From contig JAHHGX010000087.1 in NCBI GenBank assembly GCA_019359675.1, positions 57,458 through 121,457 of the forward strand: a stretch of 64,000 nucleotides of DNA. The letters run 5' to 3'. Shown piece by piece: positions 1-8,837 of the stretch. Positions within the stretch are counted from its first letter, which is position 1; each line of letters starts with the position of its first letter. The notes under the pieces were generated by a model. It did no database searches. It saw nothing but the letters and a program-made list of their open reading frames with translations, and was not told the DNA's origin. The stretch is from Calothrix sp. FI2-JRJ7 (GTDB lineage: Bacteria > Cyanobacteriota > Cyanobacteriia > Cyanobacteriales > Nostocaceae). Position numbers and translations under genes: made by a program.

Positions 1-492
1 TGGGGTGGTTCAACCAAGGGTGAAATAGTTAAAGCACTCAATACAGCTTTAGCAGGTGAAAAATATTCGCTCGAAGCACTCGAACAATATTCGCAAAAAG
101 AATCTGATTCTCAAATCAAATCACTCTTTGGAGAGATGATTCAAAATAAAGGGCGCCATATTCAATATTTAGAAGCGCGATTAAATCAACTTGGTGAAAA
201 ACCTTCGTTGACTGCGAATATTGCTAACCAGTATGCAAAAGTGAAAACAGCGCTAACAGGTAGTGATAATATATTCCAGCTACGTTCAGCATTAGGTGAC
301 GTACAAACCGGTATTGGCGACCTTAGCAATTTAATGCCTTCTACTACTGACCCAATATCAACTGCTATTTTTGCAGAAATTGTCAAAGACTTAATGATGT
401 CCGAGCAGCGTTTAGTTGAATTATATCGTGCCAAAGTTGGCGCCGATATGAAACCAGCTAACCCAACAGCTGGCGCCGCTGTTACTATGTAG
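1..492 (+). CDS. Ferritin-like helical protein, 5' end outside window
   Basis: The reading frame is open from the first base and stops with TAG at 490-492, so the 5' end lies upstream of the window; an internal Met at 136 is only a shorter alternative. The visible 163 residues look all-helical. An early segment has spaced acidic residues and a late Glu-Met...His pattern (GEKYSLEALEQY, then GEMIQNKGRHIQYLE), reminiscent of ferritin-like or DUF892-type stress proteins, but a complete diiron ligand set cannot be confirmed from this part. It is followed on the same strand by SRPBCC, alcohol dehydrogenase and cupin genes, a neighbourhood that fits a general stress role. The functional class is an inference; the coding call itself is firm. 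Confidence 0.6.
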   Translation, partial: WGGSTKGEIVKALNTALAGEKYSLEALEQYSQKESDSQIKSLFGEMIQNKGRHIQYLEARLNQLGEKPSLTANIANQYAKVKTALTGSDNIFQLRSALGDVQTGIGDLSNLMPSTTDPISTAIFAEIVKDLMMSEQRLVELYRAKVGADMKPANPTAGAAVTM

Positions 493-505
493 ACCTTTTG
501 TTTAT

Positions 506-555
506 GTAGAGACGCGTTCACGTAGTGTCCCGCAGGGAATATATTACGTCTCTAC
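506..555. repeat. GTAGAGACG...CGTCTCTAC hairpin element
   Basis: Arms GTAGAGACG (506-514) and CGTCTCTAC (547-555) are perfect inverted repeats. The copy lies 14 bp after the stop of the first gene. Related copies are at 12089-12140, 40179-40210, 49770-49795 and, degenerate, at 32583-32635. This is a dispersed cyanobacterial intergenic palindrome that probably works as a terminator or 3' stabiliser. Confidence 0.75.
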
Positions 556-591
556 AAACAGAAATATTATTAATAAGTATGGAGTAGAAAA

Positions 592-1284
592 GTGGCATCA
601 ACATCAGAAAATATTAGTAGTAACCAAAACGAAGCAGGCGATACCGAACGCTGGGCTTCGTTAATTGGTGGTGGTACTATGGTATTAATGGGCTTGAAGC
701 AGCGTTCACTACGAGGAGTATTGACTGCTATAGCTGGAGGTGGCCTACTTTACCAAGGTGTAAAGAAAAAAAGTACTATTCAACAAGCACAAGAAGCTAT
801 AGGAATAGGGCAAGTCATTAAAGTTGAAAAAACCGTAACTATTAATAAAGCTGTTGAAGAGTTATACAGTTTTTGGCACAACTTTGAGAATTTGCCCAAT
901 TTTATGAAGCACCTCAAAGAAGTTAAAGTGCTTGATAACAAACGGTCGCACTGGGTCGCAACGGCGCCACTAGGTACAAGTATTGAATGGGATGCTGAAA
1001 TTCTCGAAGACCGCGAAAACGAGTTTATTTCTTGGGCTTCAGCAGAAGATGCCGATGTGGAAAACTCTGGGTTTGTAAGGTTTAAAAAAGCACCTGGTGA
1101 TAGAGGTACTGAAGTTAAAGTAGTTATGGAATATACCCCACCAGGAGGTGCCTTAACAGCAGTTTTCGCAAAACTCTTTGGAGAAGAGCCAGAACAGCAA
1201 ATAGGTGATGACCTACGTCGCTTCAAAATGCTAATGGAAGCAGGGGAAATAGCCACAACTGAAGGACAACCACGCGGACAGTAA
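592..1284 (+). CDS. SRPBCC (polyketide cyclase/dehydrase-like) membrane protein
   Basis: The GTG start at 592 has a GGAG ribosome site at 581-584 with 7-nt spacing. Residues about 25-60 form two short hydrophobic stretches (GGGTMVLMGLKQRS and LTAIAGGGLLYQG), like the small membrane domain often fused to this family. Residues about 78-215 match the SRPBCC/START-like ligand-binding fold, with the typical opening VEKTVTINKAVEELYSFW and a middle EWDAEILEDRENEFISW. The cargo is unknown; relatives bind hydrophobic small molecules or act in stress protection. It ends 13 bp before the alcohol dehydrogenase and is probably co-transcribed with it. Family assignment is good; function is not determined. 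Confidence 0.8.
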   Translation: MASTSENISSNQNEAGDTERWASLIGGGTMVLMGLKQRSLRGVLTAIAGGGLLYQGVKKKSTIQQAQEAIGIGQVIKVEKTVTINKAVEELYSFWHNFENLPNFMKHLKEVKVLDNKRSHWVATAPLGTSIEWDAEILEDRENEFISWASAEDADVENSGFVRFKKAPGDRGTEVKVVMEYTPPGGALTAVFAKLFGEEPEQQIGDDLRRFKMLMEAGEIATTEGQPRGQ

Positions 1285-1297
1285 CAAAATAAAAAAT

Positions 1298-2467
1298 ATG
1301 AAAGCAGTTTGTTGGCGCAAAGCAAATGAGGTGCGGGTCGAAAATGTACCCGACCCAAAAATTCTCAACCCGCGTGATGTAATTCTCAAAATTACATCTA
1401 CTGCCATATGTGGTTCAGACTTACACGTCTATGGTGGTTATATTCCTACCGTTCAGGCTGGTGATATCATCGGTCATGAATTCATGGGAGAAGTAGTTGA
1501 AGTTGGTAGTAAAGTTACTAACCTAAAAATTGGTGACAGAGTAGTTGTACCTTCGACTATTGGTTGCGGTCATTGTAACTACTGCTCACGTGATATGTGG
1601 TCGCTATGTGACAACTCTATTCCAGAAGGTTGGATTGAAGAGAAATTATTCGGTAATATCACTTCAGCGATTTACGGATATTCTCATGCTTTTGGTGGAT
1701 ATGCAGGCGCCCAAGCTGAGTATATACGAGTTCCATTTGCAGATGTAGGCGTAGTTAAAGTACCCAAGGATATACCCGACGAGAAATTACTATTTATCTC
1801 GGATGCTATTCCTACAGGATATATGGGCGCTGAGTTATGTGATATTCAACCTGGTGATACTGTGGCTGTATGGGGATGCGGTGCAGTCGGTCAATTTGCT
1901 ATGATTAGCGCTTATATGATGGGCGCCGAAAGAGTTATTGGCATCGACCGCTTTCCAGAACGGTTAGAGCTAGCTTCTAAATTTGCCAAAGCAGAAGTTA
2001 TCAATTACGAAGAAGTAGACGCAGGTGAAGCATTAAAAGAGATGACGGGTGGTCGTGGGCCTGATGCTTGTATTGATGCTGTAGGTTTAGAAGCACATGG
2101 CATAGGTTTTGAAGACTTTTACGATCAAACCAAACAAAAACTGCGCTTAGAAACCGACCGTCCCCATGTTTTACGACAAATGATGTTAGCTTGTCGCAAA
2201 GGTGGCACCCTCTCGATTATGGGTGTGTATGGAGGTTTTATAGATAAAGTGCCTCTCGGAGCCGCATTCAATAAAGGTTTAACTTTCCGTATGGGACAAA
2301 TGCATGGTCAAAAGTACATGCATAAGCTGCTTGACATGATAATGGAAGGTAAATTAGACCCATCACAAGTAGTTACACATCAACTACCATTAGACCAGGC
2401 AGCGCACGGTTACGAAATATTTCAGCAAAAGAAAGATAAGTGTATTAAAGTAGTCTTGAAGCCGTAA
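1298..2467 (+). CDS. Zinc-dependent alcohol dehydrogenase, MDR family (copy 1)
   Basis: A 389-residue medium-chain dehydrogenase. The N-terminal GroES-like half carries the catalytic zinc motif ICGSDLH (Cys38) and [12 protein letters not shown] (His/Glu near 61-62). The structural zinc loop is CGHCNYCSRDMWSLC. A Rossmann segment with GCGAVGQFA follows near residue 190. An extra stretch around residues 255-300 (acidic and basic, before RQMMLACRKGG) is typical of the glutathione-independent formaldehyde dehydrogenase-like branch. Expected activity is NAD(P)-linked oxidation or reduction of an alcohol or aldehyde; the substrate is unknown. A second copy of identical length and very similar sequence lies at 3259-4428, with one small secreted protein between them. 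Confidence 0.9.
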   Translation: MKAVCWRKANEVRVENVPDPKILNPRDVILKITSTAICGSDLHVYGGYIPTVQAGDIIGHEFMGEVVEVGSKVTNLKIGDRVVVPSTIGCGHCNYCSRDMWSLCDNSIPEGWIEEKLFGNITSAIYGYSHAFGGYAGAQAEYIRVPFADVGVVKVPKDIPDEKLLFISDAIPTGYMGAELCDIQPGDTVAVWGCGAVGQFAMISAYMMGAERVIGIDRFPERLELASKFAKAEVINYEEVDAGEALKEMTGGRGPDACIDAVGLEAHGIGFEDFYDQTKQKLRLETDRPHVLRQMMLACRKGGTLSIMGVYGGFIDKVPLGAAFNKGLTFRMGQMHGQKYMHKLLDMIMEGKLDPSQVVTHQLPLDQAAHGYEIFQQKKDKCIKVVLKP

Positions 2468-2552
2468 AGAAAGTTTTTTGGCAAGCTTTTTGACAGATTT
2501 TGCGGATATTAAGCTCAAATTTTCAACATCTATCCAATGGAGGAACTTTTCG

Positions 2553-3155
2553 ATGAATATATTACGTAGAGCATTGACTCTATTAGTAGCAGCATTTACA
2601 TTCTTCACAATTCAATTTGGTTACAACAACATCCAGCCAGCAATTGCTGACAACACAGTAGTATCACCCGAAGGCATATACTACAAAGGTACGCCAGATG
2701 ATGTTCACAAAAGCTTCAACCAAAATAACTCCGGTAGCGGTAGCAACAAAAATTTCAAACAAAATAACTCTAGCGATACCGAGTACAACACAACCAAAGT
2801 TGACGACGGTACTGTTCCAGACCAAGTTAAAAACAAATCTCAACAAAGTGGTGGAACAGTAGTATCACCTGAAGGCGTATACTATAAAGGTGTGCCAGAT
2901 GATGATGTTCACAAAAGCCTCAGACAAAATAACTCTGGTAGCGATACCGAGAACTACAAAACTAGCAGCGGCAACATCATAGAAGAAATTAAAGAAAAAA
3001 TCGAAGAAACCGCTGGAACAGTAACAGAAAAACTTAACCTGAACGAAGAAACACCCCGTGCGACCAAAGAGTTCTTACGAGAGACTGAAAAGCAAGTAGA
3101 AAAAACAGTTGAACCTGTAACAGGTACTCGTAGCGGTTACTACCAACTTCCATAA
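2553..3155 (+). CDS. Secreted low-complexity protein with internal repeat
   Basis: The ATG at 2553 is preferred over an upstream in-frame TTG (2478) because GGAGG at 2539-2543 sits 9 nt before it and because it opens directly into a signal peptide (basic NILRR, hydrophobic core, cleavage near AIA-DN at residues 30-35). The mature part contains two copies of a unit that begins TVVSPEG(I/V)YYKG(T/V)PDD and continues VHKS..QNNSGS, separated by Asn/Ser/Lys-rich linkers. The C-terminus is acidic and basic and probably helical. I do not recognise a named family. It lies between two alcohol dehydrogenase paralogs on the same strand, so it may share their regulation. Probable periplasmic or cell-surface location is inferred from the signal peptide. 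Confidence 0.75.
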   Translation: MNILRRALTLLVAAFTFFTIQFGYNNIQPAIADNTVVSPEGIYYKGTPDDVHKSFNQNNSGSGSNKNFKQNNSSDTEYNTTKVDDGTVPDQVKNKSQQSGGTVVSPEGVYYKGVPDDDVHKSLRQNNSGSDTENYKTSSGNIIEEIKEKIEETAGTVTEKLNLNEETPRATKEFLRETEKQVEKTVEPVTGTRSGYYQLP

Positions 3156-3170
3156 CTCTTAGTTTGTGAC

Positions 3171-3230
3171 CTTTGTGTTCTTTGTGGTTCAAGTGTATAA
3201 ACCACAAAGGCACAAAAAACACAAAGAAAA
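3171..3230. repeat. Inverted CTTTGTG / CACAAAG purine-rich repeat
   Basis: CTTTGTGTTCTTTGTGGTT (3171-3189) is mirrored by AACCACAAAGGCACAAAAAA (3200-3219) and ACACAAAG, giving a long imperfect hairpin just before the second alcohol dehydrogenase. Related ACCACAGAGG..CACAGAGA tracts occur at 44903-44931 and about 54653-54673, so this looks like a dispersed repeat family. Confidence 0.6.
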
Positions 3231-3258
3231 GAAATATAAAAAATTAGGAATAATAATT

Positions 3259-4428
3259 ATGAAAGCACTATGCTGGCACGGCACCAATAAAGTCCAAGTA
3301 GATACAGTGCCAGACCCAAAAATATTAAATCCGCGCGATGCAATAATAAAAATCACTTCAACAGCAATCTGCGGTTCAGACTTACACTTATTCAATGGCT
3401 TTATTCCTACAGTTCAGAAAGGGGATATATTAGGTCATGAATTTATGGGAGAAGTCGTTGAAGTTGGAACATCTGTTAAAAACATAAAAATTGGAGATAG
3501 AGTAGTTGTTCCATTTACTATTGCTTGCGGAAACTGTTATTTCTGTCATAAAGACTTATGGTCATTATGTGATAACTCTAACCCCAACGGATGGTTAGCA
3601 GAGAAGATAATGGGTCATTCACCTTCGGGTTTATTCGGATATTCGCACATCTTCGGAGGATACGCTGGTGGACAAGCAGAATACGCGCGTGTACCATTTG
3701 CAGACACAGGTTTACTCAAAATACCTGATGGAATGACTGATGAGCAAGTCTTATTTTTAACAGATATTTTCCCAACTGGATACATGGCAGCTGAGAACTG
3801 TCATATCAAACCAGGTGATATCGTCGCTGTATGGGGATGTGGACCCGTTGGACAGTTTGCCATAAAAAGCGCGTTTATGTTAGGCGCCGAAAGAGTTATT
3901 GCTATTGACCGTATTCCTGAACGTTTACAAATGGCGAAAGACATATGTAAAGCAGAGGTTCTTAACTACGAAGAACTAGATGTAGGTGAAGCGCTTAAAG
4001 AAATGACAGGTGGTCGTGGTCCAGATGCAGTTATCGACGCAGTGGGACTTGAGGCACATGGTACAGATTTTATGGCATTGCACGACCAAGTTTTGCAAGC
4101 CGTCAAAATAGAACCCGACCGTCCTACAGCATTACGTCAAGTCATTCTATCTTGTGGTAAAGGTGGTCACGTATCAATAGCAGGCGCCTACGCTGGATTT
4201 GTTGATAAACTACCAATGGGCGCCGCAATGAACAAAGGTCTAACTTTTAAAATGGGACAAACACACGTTCATAAATATTTAAAACCTTTACTCGAACGTA
4301 TTCAAAACGGTGATATTGACCCCACCTTTGTAATCACACACACTTTACCACTCGATCAGGCGCCGCACGGTTACGACATATTCAAACACAAAAAAGACAA
4401 CTGCATCAAAATTGTCTTAAAACCTTAG
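3259..4428 (+). CDS. Zinc-dependent alcohol dehydrogenase, MDR family (copy 2)
   Basis: The ATG at 3259 is chosen because it aligns with the start of the copy at 1298; the in-frame extension upstream runs through an intergenic repeat and would add Lys-rich junk. The 389-residue protein has the same layout as copy 1: catalytic [19 protein letters not shown], structural zinc loop [15 protein letters not shown], and a GCGPVGQFA nucleotide-binding turn. The copies differ mainly in surface residues (for example a GHSPSG segment after the zinc loop), so both are probably functional and specialised. Position and length point to a tandem duplication. Substrate unknown. Confidence 0.9.
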   Translation: MKALCWHGTNKVQVDTVPDPKILNPRDAIIKITSTAICGSDLHLFNGFIPTVQKGDILGHEFMGEVVEVGTSVKNIKIGDRVVVPFTIACGNCYFCHKDLWSLCDNSNPNGWLAEKIMGHSPSGLFGYSHIFGGYAGGQAEYARVPFADTGLLKIPDGMTDEQVLFLTDIFPTGYMAAENCHIKPGDIVAVWGCGPVGQFAIKSAFMLGAERVIAIDRIPERLQMAKDICKAEVLNYEELDVGEALKEMTGGRGPDAVIDAVGLEAHGTDFMALHDQVLQAVKIEPDRPTALRQVILSCGKGGHVSIAGAYAGFVDKLPMGAAMNKGLTFKMGQTHVHKYLKPLLERIQNGDIDPTFVITHTLPLDQAPHGYDIFKHKKDNCIKIVLKP

Positions 4429-4482
4429 CAAAAGTAGGAATAACAGTAGGTGCCGCTTCTATTATAAAAGGAGAAAATAATC

Positions 4483-4824
4483 ATGGCTGACACAAGCGTT
4501 AAAAAAGTAGATTCTGCTTACTCACCCACAGGTCAACTCGGACAAAAATATTTAGCATCTGGAAAAACCGTTTCAATGCGACTTTGGGAAGACGAACAAC
4601 CAGGTGAAGCTAAAGAATCAACAGCACGCGAGTATGAAACAGTTGGTTACGTCATAAAAGGTACAGCAGAATTACATATCGAAGGTCAAGTAGTAAAACT
4701 CGAACCAGGTAATTCATGGGTAGTTCCAAAAGGAGCATCCCACACCTACAAAATCTTAGAATCATTTACCGCAGTCGAAGCAACAAGTCCACCAGCACAA
4801 GTACACGGACGCGACGAAAATTAA
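4483..4824 (+). CDS. Small cupin-domain protein
   Basis: The ATG at 4483 follows an AGGAG site at 4469-4473. The 113-residue single-domain protein has the cupin pattern: GYVIKGTAELHIEGQ, then LEPGNSWVVPKGASHTYKI, with one His on the second motif. The N-terminal part carries acidic residues (WEDEQPGEAKES) before the beta barrel. Single-domain cupins of this size often bind a metal and a small ligand. It closes the same-strand cluster that begins at the left edge, 54 bp after the second alcohol dehydrogenase, and may be co-expressed with it. The specific role is unknown. Confidence 0.85.
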   Translation: MADTSVKKVDSAYSPTGQLGQKYLASGKTVSMRLWEDEQPGEAKESTAREYETVGYVIKGTAELHIEGQVVKLEPGNSWVVPKGASHTYKILESFTAVEATSPPAQVHGRDEN

Positions 4825-5027
4825 ACTGTTATTCTTTTCCAAATAAAAAACAATCAAAATCTCTTGTGGGGTGGGCAGAAAAACCCGCCTCAGAATTTCC
4901 TCCATTCGCTCTACTGAGTCATCAATTCTTTGCTTTAAATGCATGATACTCGTTAAATCTATAATAAAAATTAAATGTTGGTTGTGTTGGGTTACGCTGT
5001 CGCTACACCCAACCTACAATTGCAATA

Positions 5028-5810
5028 TTATCCTTTTAATAGAGATTCTCCACCGTCAATCCAAACTTCTGTTCCTGTGATTAAGTTGGATGCATCTGAT
5101 GCTAGGAAAAGTACGAGTTGTGCTACTTGCTCTGAACTTCCTGGTTCTCCGTCGGTTAAGGGAATTTTGCCTTCTGGAAATACGACGGGTTCTTGTGCTT
5201 TTTCTAAGTTTCTTTGTTCTGTATTTTCAGATATATTAGTATCTATGGCGCCAGGACATATGACGTTGACGCGAATTTTATGTTTGGCAAGTTCTAGTGC
5301 TGTCATTTTTGCAAATGCTACTTGTGCTGCTTTAGAACATCCGTATGCTGTGGCGCCTGATTTACTAAAGGTGCGTGTACCATTAATGGATGAGGTAATA
5401 ATAATTGAGCCACCCTGTTTTTTTAAGTAAGGTACTGTATATTTAACTGTTAAAAAAGTTCCTTTAAGGTTAACTTCGATAGTTTTATCCCATTCTTCGG
5501 GTTCTAATTCATCAATCGGCGCCCAAACTCCATTAATACCAGCATTTGCAAATACTATATCTAATCTTCCCCATTTATTAATAACTTCTTGAGTCGCTCG
5601 CTGCATATCCTCAACTTTAGAAATATCAGCAATTACTGCAATAGCTTCTCCGTTGGCTTGATTTATTTCTGCAACTGCTGCTTCAAGCTCGTCTTTTGTA
5701 CGCCCTAACGCTGCAATTTTTGCTCCTTCTTTGGCAAATAATATTGCTGCCGCTTTGGCTATTCCTGAACCTGCACCCGTTATTAATGCGACTTTATTAG
5801 CTAATTGCAT
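5028..5810 (-). CDS. SDR family oxidoreductase
   Basis: A 260-residue classical short-chain dehydrogenase. TGAGSGIA (11-18) is the cofactor loop, FANAG (87-91) stabilises the fold, and Ser140/Ser141, Tyr156 and Lys160 (YGCSK) form the catalytic set. The C-terminus ITGTEVWIDGG is typical of glucose-dehydrogenase or 3-ketoacyl reductase-like members. Arg37 after the second strand (LGRTKDE) suggests NADP preference, an inference. It is convergent with the cupin gene, with 203 bp between them, and divergent from the GT9 gene at 6022. Substrate not predictable. Confidence 0.88.
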   Translation of the reverse strand: MQLANKVALITGAGSGIAKAAAILFAKEGAKIAALGRTKDELEAAVAEINQANGEAIAVIADISKVEDMQRATQEVINKWGRLDIVFANAGINGVWAPIDELEPEEWDKTIEVNLKGTFLTVKYTVPYLKKQGGSIIITSSINGTRTFSKSGATAYGCSKAAQVAFAKMTALELAKHKIRVNVICPGAIDTNISENTEQRNLEKAQEPVVFPEGKIPLTDGEPGSSEQVAQLVLFLASDASNLITGTEVWIDGGESLLKG

Positions 5811-6021
5811 AAAATTTTAGTGACTTTTTGCATAAATTAGCAAATATAGGAGTCATAAATCATACTGCTATTGGTATAAATTACAAATATTTGTATACCT
5901 TTAGTCGTAGATTAACTATATCTACTATAAAAGAAAACAATTGTATATTATGCCGTTAGCACGATGACTTGGGGTAAAAATAGTTGGATATTGTTTAATG
6001 ATGCGGCGCAGGTAACAATAC

Positions 6022-7089
6022 ATGGTAGTGAATCAACTTTTGTTTAAACAGCATATTGAACGCATTGCAATAGTGCGCGCGTTGCCTGGTTTGGAAAATT
6101 TGATGTGTATTATTCCAGCTTTGCGAGTATTACGTGCAGCATTCCCTAATGCTCATATAACTTTGATTGGATTATTCTCTCCAGAGATTATAAAACAGCG
6201 ATGGCGCCACTTAATTGACGATTTTATTGAATTTCCAGGCTATCCAGGTATTCCAGAATCACCCTCAGTTGAAAAAATCCCAGAATTTTTAGCCAAAGTT
6301 CACGCTTTACACTTTGACTTAGCGTTACAAATGCACGATAACGGTACTATTATAAATAGCTTTACTTCTTTACTCGGCGCCCGTATTAACGCCGGATTTT
6401 ATATTCCCGGTTATTATTGTCCAGACCCCACCTATTTTATACACTATCCTGATAACCAACCGGAAATATGGCGCCATCTACAATTAATGAAATTTTTAGG
6501 TATCCCAGTTCAAGACGACGAATTAGAATTTCCACTTTTACAAACAGATTTTATTGAGTTGAGCAAAATTGAAGCTGCAAATTACCTACCACCAAATAAA
6601 TATGTCTGCATTCATTTAGATGATTTTCAACGGCATTTGTCTGCTGAAGACTTAGCGAAAATTGCCGACGCAATTACAGAACGCAGTTATCAAGTAGTAT
6701 TAACAGGTTCAGCAGAACAAACTAATTTAGCGGCCACAGTCGCTTCTCTTTCCTCAATTTCATCAGTCAATTTAGTAGGAAAAATCAGCATTGGAGCATT
6801 ATCAGCGCTCTTCGTTAATACTTCACTTTTAATTTCTAATAATATATTAGTATCATACTTGGCTGCTGCACTACACACTAAAAGTATCGTAATACTTGAT
6901 GGTGAAGTCGAACGGTGGGCGCCACAAGACCGTCAACTTCATCGTGTATTGAGTTCAGATTACAAAATTATAACCGAATGGATTGGTTTTAATAGTGAAG
7001 GTAATCTTCGTCAGATGTCTGCTAAATTAGCGGTGACTCCAGCAATGGTCATGACGCAAGTTGACGCACTACTGTCACCAAAATTCTAG
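6022..7089 (+). CDS. Glycosyltransferase family 9 (heptosyltransferase-like)
   Basis: The 355-residue protein resembles ADP-heptose:LPS heptosyltransferases. It opens with IAIVRALPGLENLMCIIPALRVL, the family N-terminal pattern, followed by FPNAHITLIG. The second Rossmann-like half includes a YVCIHLDD strand and LVGKISIGALSALF, then SNNILVSYLAAAL, corresponding to the usual acceptor/donor loop near the C-terminus. The classical GNDSG-type motif is altered to SNNI, so activity may be changed. An ATG at 6001 is followed by an in-frame stop, which supports the start at 6022. A role in envelope glycan or exopolysaccharide synthesis is inferred. Its stop overlaps the convergent small gene by 4 bp. 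Confidence 0.8.
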   Translation: MVVNQLLFKQHIERIAIVRALPGLENLMCIIPALRVLRAAFPNAHITLIGLFSPEIIKQRWRHLIDDFIEFPGYPGIPESPSVEKIPEFLAKVHALHFDLALQMHDNGTIINSFTSLLGARINAGFYIPGYYCPDPTYFIHYPDNQPEIWRHLQLMKFLGIPVQDDELEFPLLQTDFIELSKIEAANYLPPNKYVCIHLDDFQRHLSAEDLAKIADAITERSYQVVLTGSAEQTNLAATVASLSSISSVNLVGKISIGALSALFVNTSLLISNNILVSYLAAALHTKSIVILDGEVERWAPQDRQLHRVLSSDYKIITEWIGFNSEGNLRQMSAKLAVTPAMVMTQVDALLSPKF

Positions 7090-7316
7090 CTATTTTGGTT
7101 TAACACCCAATCTAAATAAGCCAAAATATCACGGTCTTCACGCTGTTGAAGCATTTTTTGCACTCGGTCTTGTAACTGAGTATCTTTTGCTTTTGAAGAC
7201 TGGTCATTGTTTTGTACGTTATCTTTGAGCAAATTATACAATCTCTCAAGATATGGCTTAGGTATGGTTACGGTAATCTCGTTTGTGTTGAAAAATTCTA
7301 AGTTAGCTGTGTTCAT
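7086..7316 (-). CDS. Small hypothetical protein (76 aa)
   Basis: Two nearby ATGs exist. The inner one (7316) is preferred because the GAGGG that overlaps the outer ATG (7328) is correctly spaced as its ribosome site. The product is charged, with an N-terminal beta-like segment (NEITVTIPKPYLERLYNLL), a middle Gln/Asn/Lys-rich stretch and a C-terminal helix (REDRDILAYLDWVLNQ). It has the size of an antitoxin or a regulatory subunit, but no toxin partner is next to it. Its stop overlaps the stop of the GT9 gene on the other strand. Function unknown. Confidence 0.5.
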   Translation of the reverse strand: MNTANLEFFNTNEITVTIPKPYLERLYNLLKDNVQNNDQSSKAKDTQLQDRVQKMLQQREDRDILAYLDWVLNQNS

Positions 7317-7787
7317 TATTTCCCTCATATTTTCACGTTTTGTTTTTTATCTTACAAAGCTTTGTTATTGAGCAATTTTTGACTTACATCTATAGATATT
7401 GCCTTGATTGTGATTACTTAATAAACCGAGAAAATGCGGACTTCCACATTACATGTTGATACAACGGTATGCATTACAACTCTGGAAAGCGCTTCTTTGC
7501 GTCATTACAATATATACAGTAGTCAAAAAATGTTTTGCTAACTTACATAAGTTAAAAACCCGGTTTCTTTGTTAAATCTTGTTATAAAAATTACAATCTC
7601 CTACAGAAACCGGGTTTCTTTATTGAATCTTGTTATAAAAATCAAGATCTCCCTAGAAACCCGGTTTCTCTATAATTTATTTCTTTTGACTGCGATGAGA
7701 AGTGTCTGTAGAAGGATGCTTACCTCAGTAGTGTGGAGTATTAATAGAATTCAGTGGAGTTGACGCTAGACAGTAAAGGAGAGTCAC
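7317..7787. other. Intergenic region with triple AAACCCGGTTTC repeat
   Basis: No convincing gene lies in these 471 bases. Three palindromic cores (AAACCCGGTTTC near 7556-7570, 7605-7620 and 7655-7669) are spaced by about 50 bp and separated by similar AT-rich spacers containing TTGTTATAAAAAT. This is a local tandem array of a dispersed family also found at 15560-15626, 31170-31184 and 51321-51392. The promoter of the downstream YihY gene must lie in the right part. Confidence 0.6.
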
Positions 7788-8792
7788 TTGATATTTAATA
7801 AAGTTGTAAGTCTGTTTAAGGAGACGTTTGAAGAGTGGTCAAAGGATAAAGCCTCACGGTTAGCAGCCGCATTATCTTATTACACAATCTTTTCCATCGC
7901 TCCTTTGTTAATTATTATCATTGCTATTGTCGGCGCCGTATTTACTGAAGAGGCTGCAAGAGGTGCTATCGAAGTACAACTTCGAGGTTTAGTAGGTCCA
8001 GAGAGTGCTGCTCTTATTCAAGGTGCCATTCAAAGCGCAAGTCAACCACGACAAGGAACGATTGCATCACTTATTAGTGTAATTGTTCTATTGTTTGGTG
8101 CTACTGGTCTATTTACAGAATTACAAGATTCACTCAATACAATTTGGGAAGTACAGCCCAAACCTGGACGTGCAGTAAAAAACATGATTCGCCAAAGGTT
8201 TCTATCGTTTACGATGATTTTGGGAATCGGGTTTTTATTATTAGTCTCACTTGTGATGACTACTGCTTTATCTGCTACAATCGCTTATTTTCAAAATATA
8301 TTACCAGGTATTGATGGTATTTGGCAGTTAGTCAGCTTTTTTGTTTCTTTTGTTGTTACAACTATATTATTCGGATTAATCTTTAAAGTTCTTCCAGATG
8401 TTAAAATTGCTTGGAGTGATGTTTTAATCGGCGCCTCGTTAACATCGTTATTATTCTCAATTGGTAGATATTTACTAGGTTTTTACTTAGCGAGAGCCAC
8501 ATTTAACTCTACTTATGGTGCCGCTGGTTCGATTGTAGTCATTTTGTTTTGGGTTAACTACGCTGCTCAAATTTTATTTTTCGGCGCCGAATTTACACAG
8601 GTATATGCACGTAGATACGGAACACAAATAGTTCCTGATAAAAATGCAGTACCAATAACAGAAGAAGCGCGTTTACAACAAGGAATGAAACCTAATAATT
8701 CTAAACGTACATCCCGTAAGAATAATAATTGGTTAAATCGTTTGTGGCGCCAGTTGAAACCGTCTAAAAATAATCGCAAAAAAAATTATTAA
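7788..8792 (+). CDS. YihY/BrkB family inner-membrane protein
   Basis: The start is TTG at 7788, 6 nt after an AGGAG site. The 334-residue protein has about six hydrophobic segments. It carries the family N-terminal signature DKASRLAAALSYYTIFSIAP and the WxVQPKPGR-like turn after the second segment, plus GSIVVILFWVNYAAQILFFG before the cytoplasmic tail. The C-terminal about 45 residues are very basic (RTSRKNNNWLNRLWRQLK). The family was once called ribonuclease BN in error; its true role is unknown, possibly transport or envelope integrity. It stands alone, convergent with the VCBS-repeat gene. Confidence 0.88.
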   Translation: MIFNKVVSLFKETFEEWSKDKASRLAAALSYYTIFSIAPLLIIIIAIVGAVFTEEAARGAIEVQLRGLVGPESAALIQGAIQSASQPRQGTIASLISVIVLLFGATGLFTELQDSLNTIWEVQPKPGRAVKNMIRQRFLSFTMILGIGFLLLVSLVMTTALSATIAYFQNILPGIDGIWQLVSFFVSFVVTTILFGLIFKVLPDVKIAWSDVLIGASLTSLLFSIGRYLLGFYLARATFNSTYGAAGSIVVILFWVNYAAQILFFGAEFTQVYARRYGTQIVPDKNAVPITEEARLQQGMKPNNSKRTSRKNNNWLNRLWRQLKPSKNNRKKNY

Positions 8793-8815
8793 TTGGCGCC
8801 CCGTCTGGATAAAAA

Positions 8816-8834
8816 CACAGGCGGGACGCCTGTG
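8816..8834. terminator. Bidirectional hairpin between convergent genes
   Basis: CACAGGC (8816-8822), loop GGGAC, GCCTGTG (8828-8834) is a perfect 7-bp stem placed between the stops of two convergent genes. It probably terminates or stabilises transcripts from both sides. There is no strong U-tract. Confidence 0.5.
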
Positions 8835-8837
8835 CTA

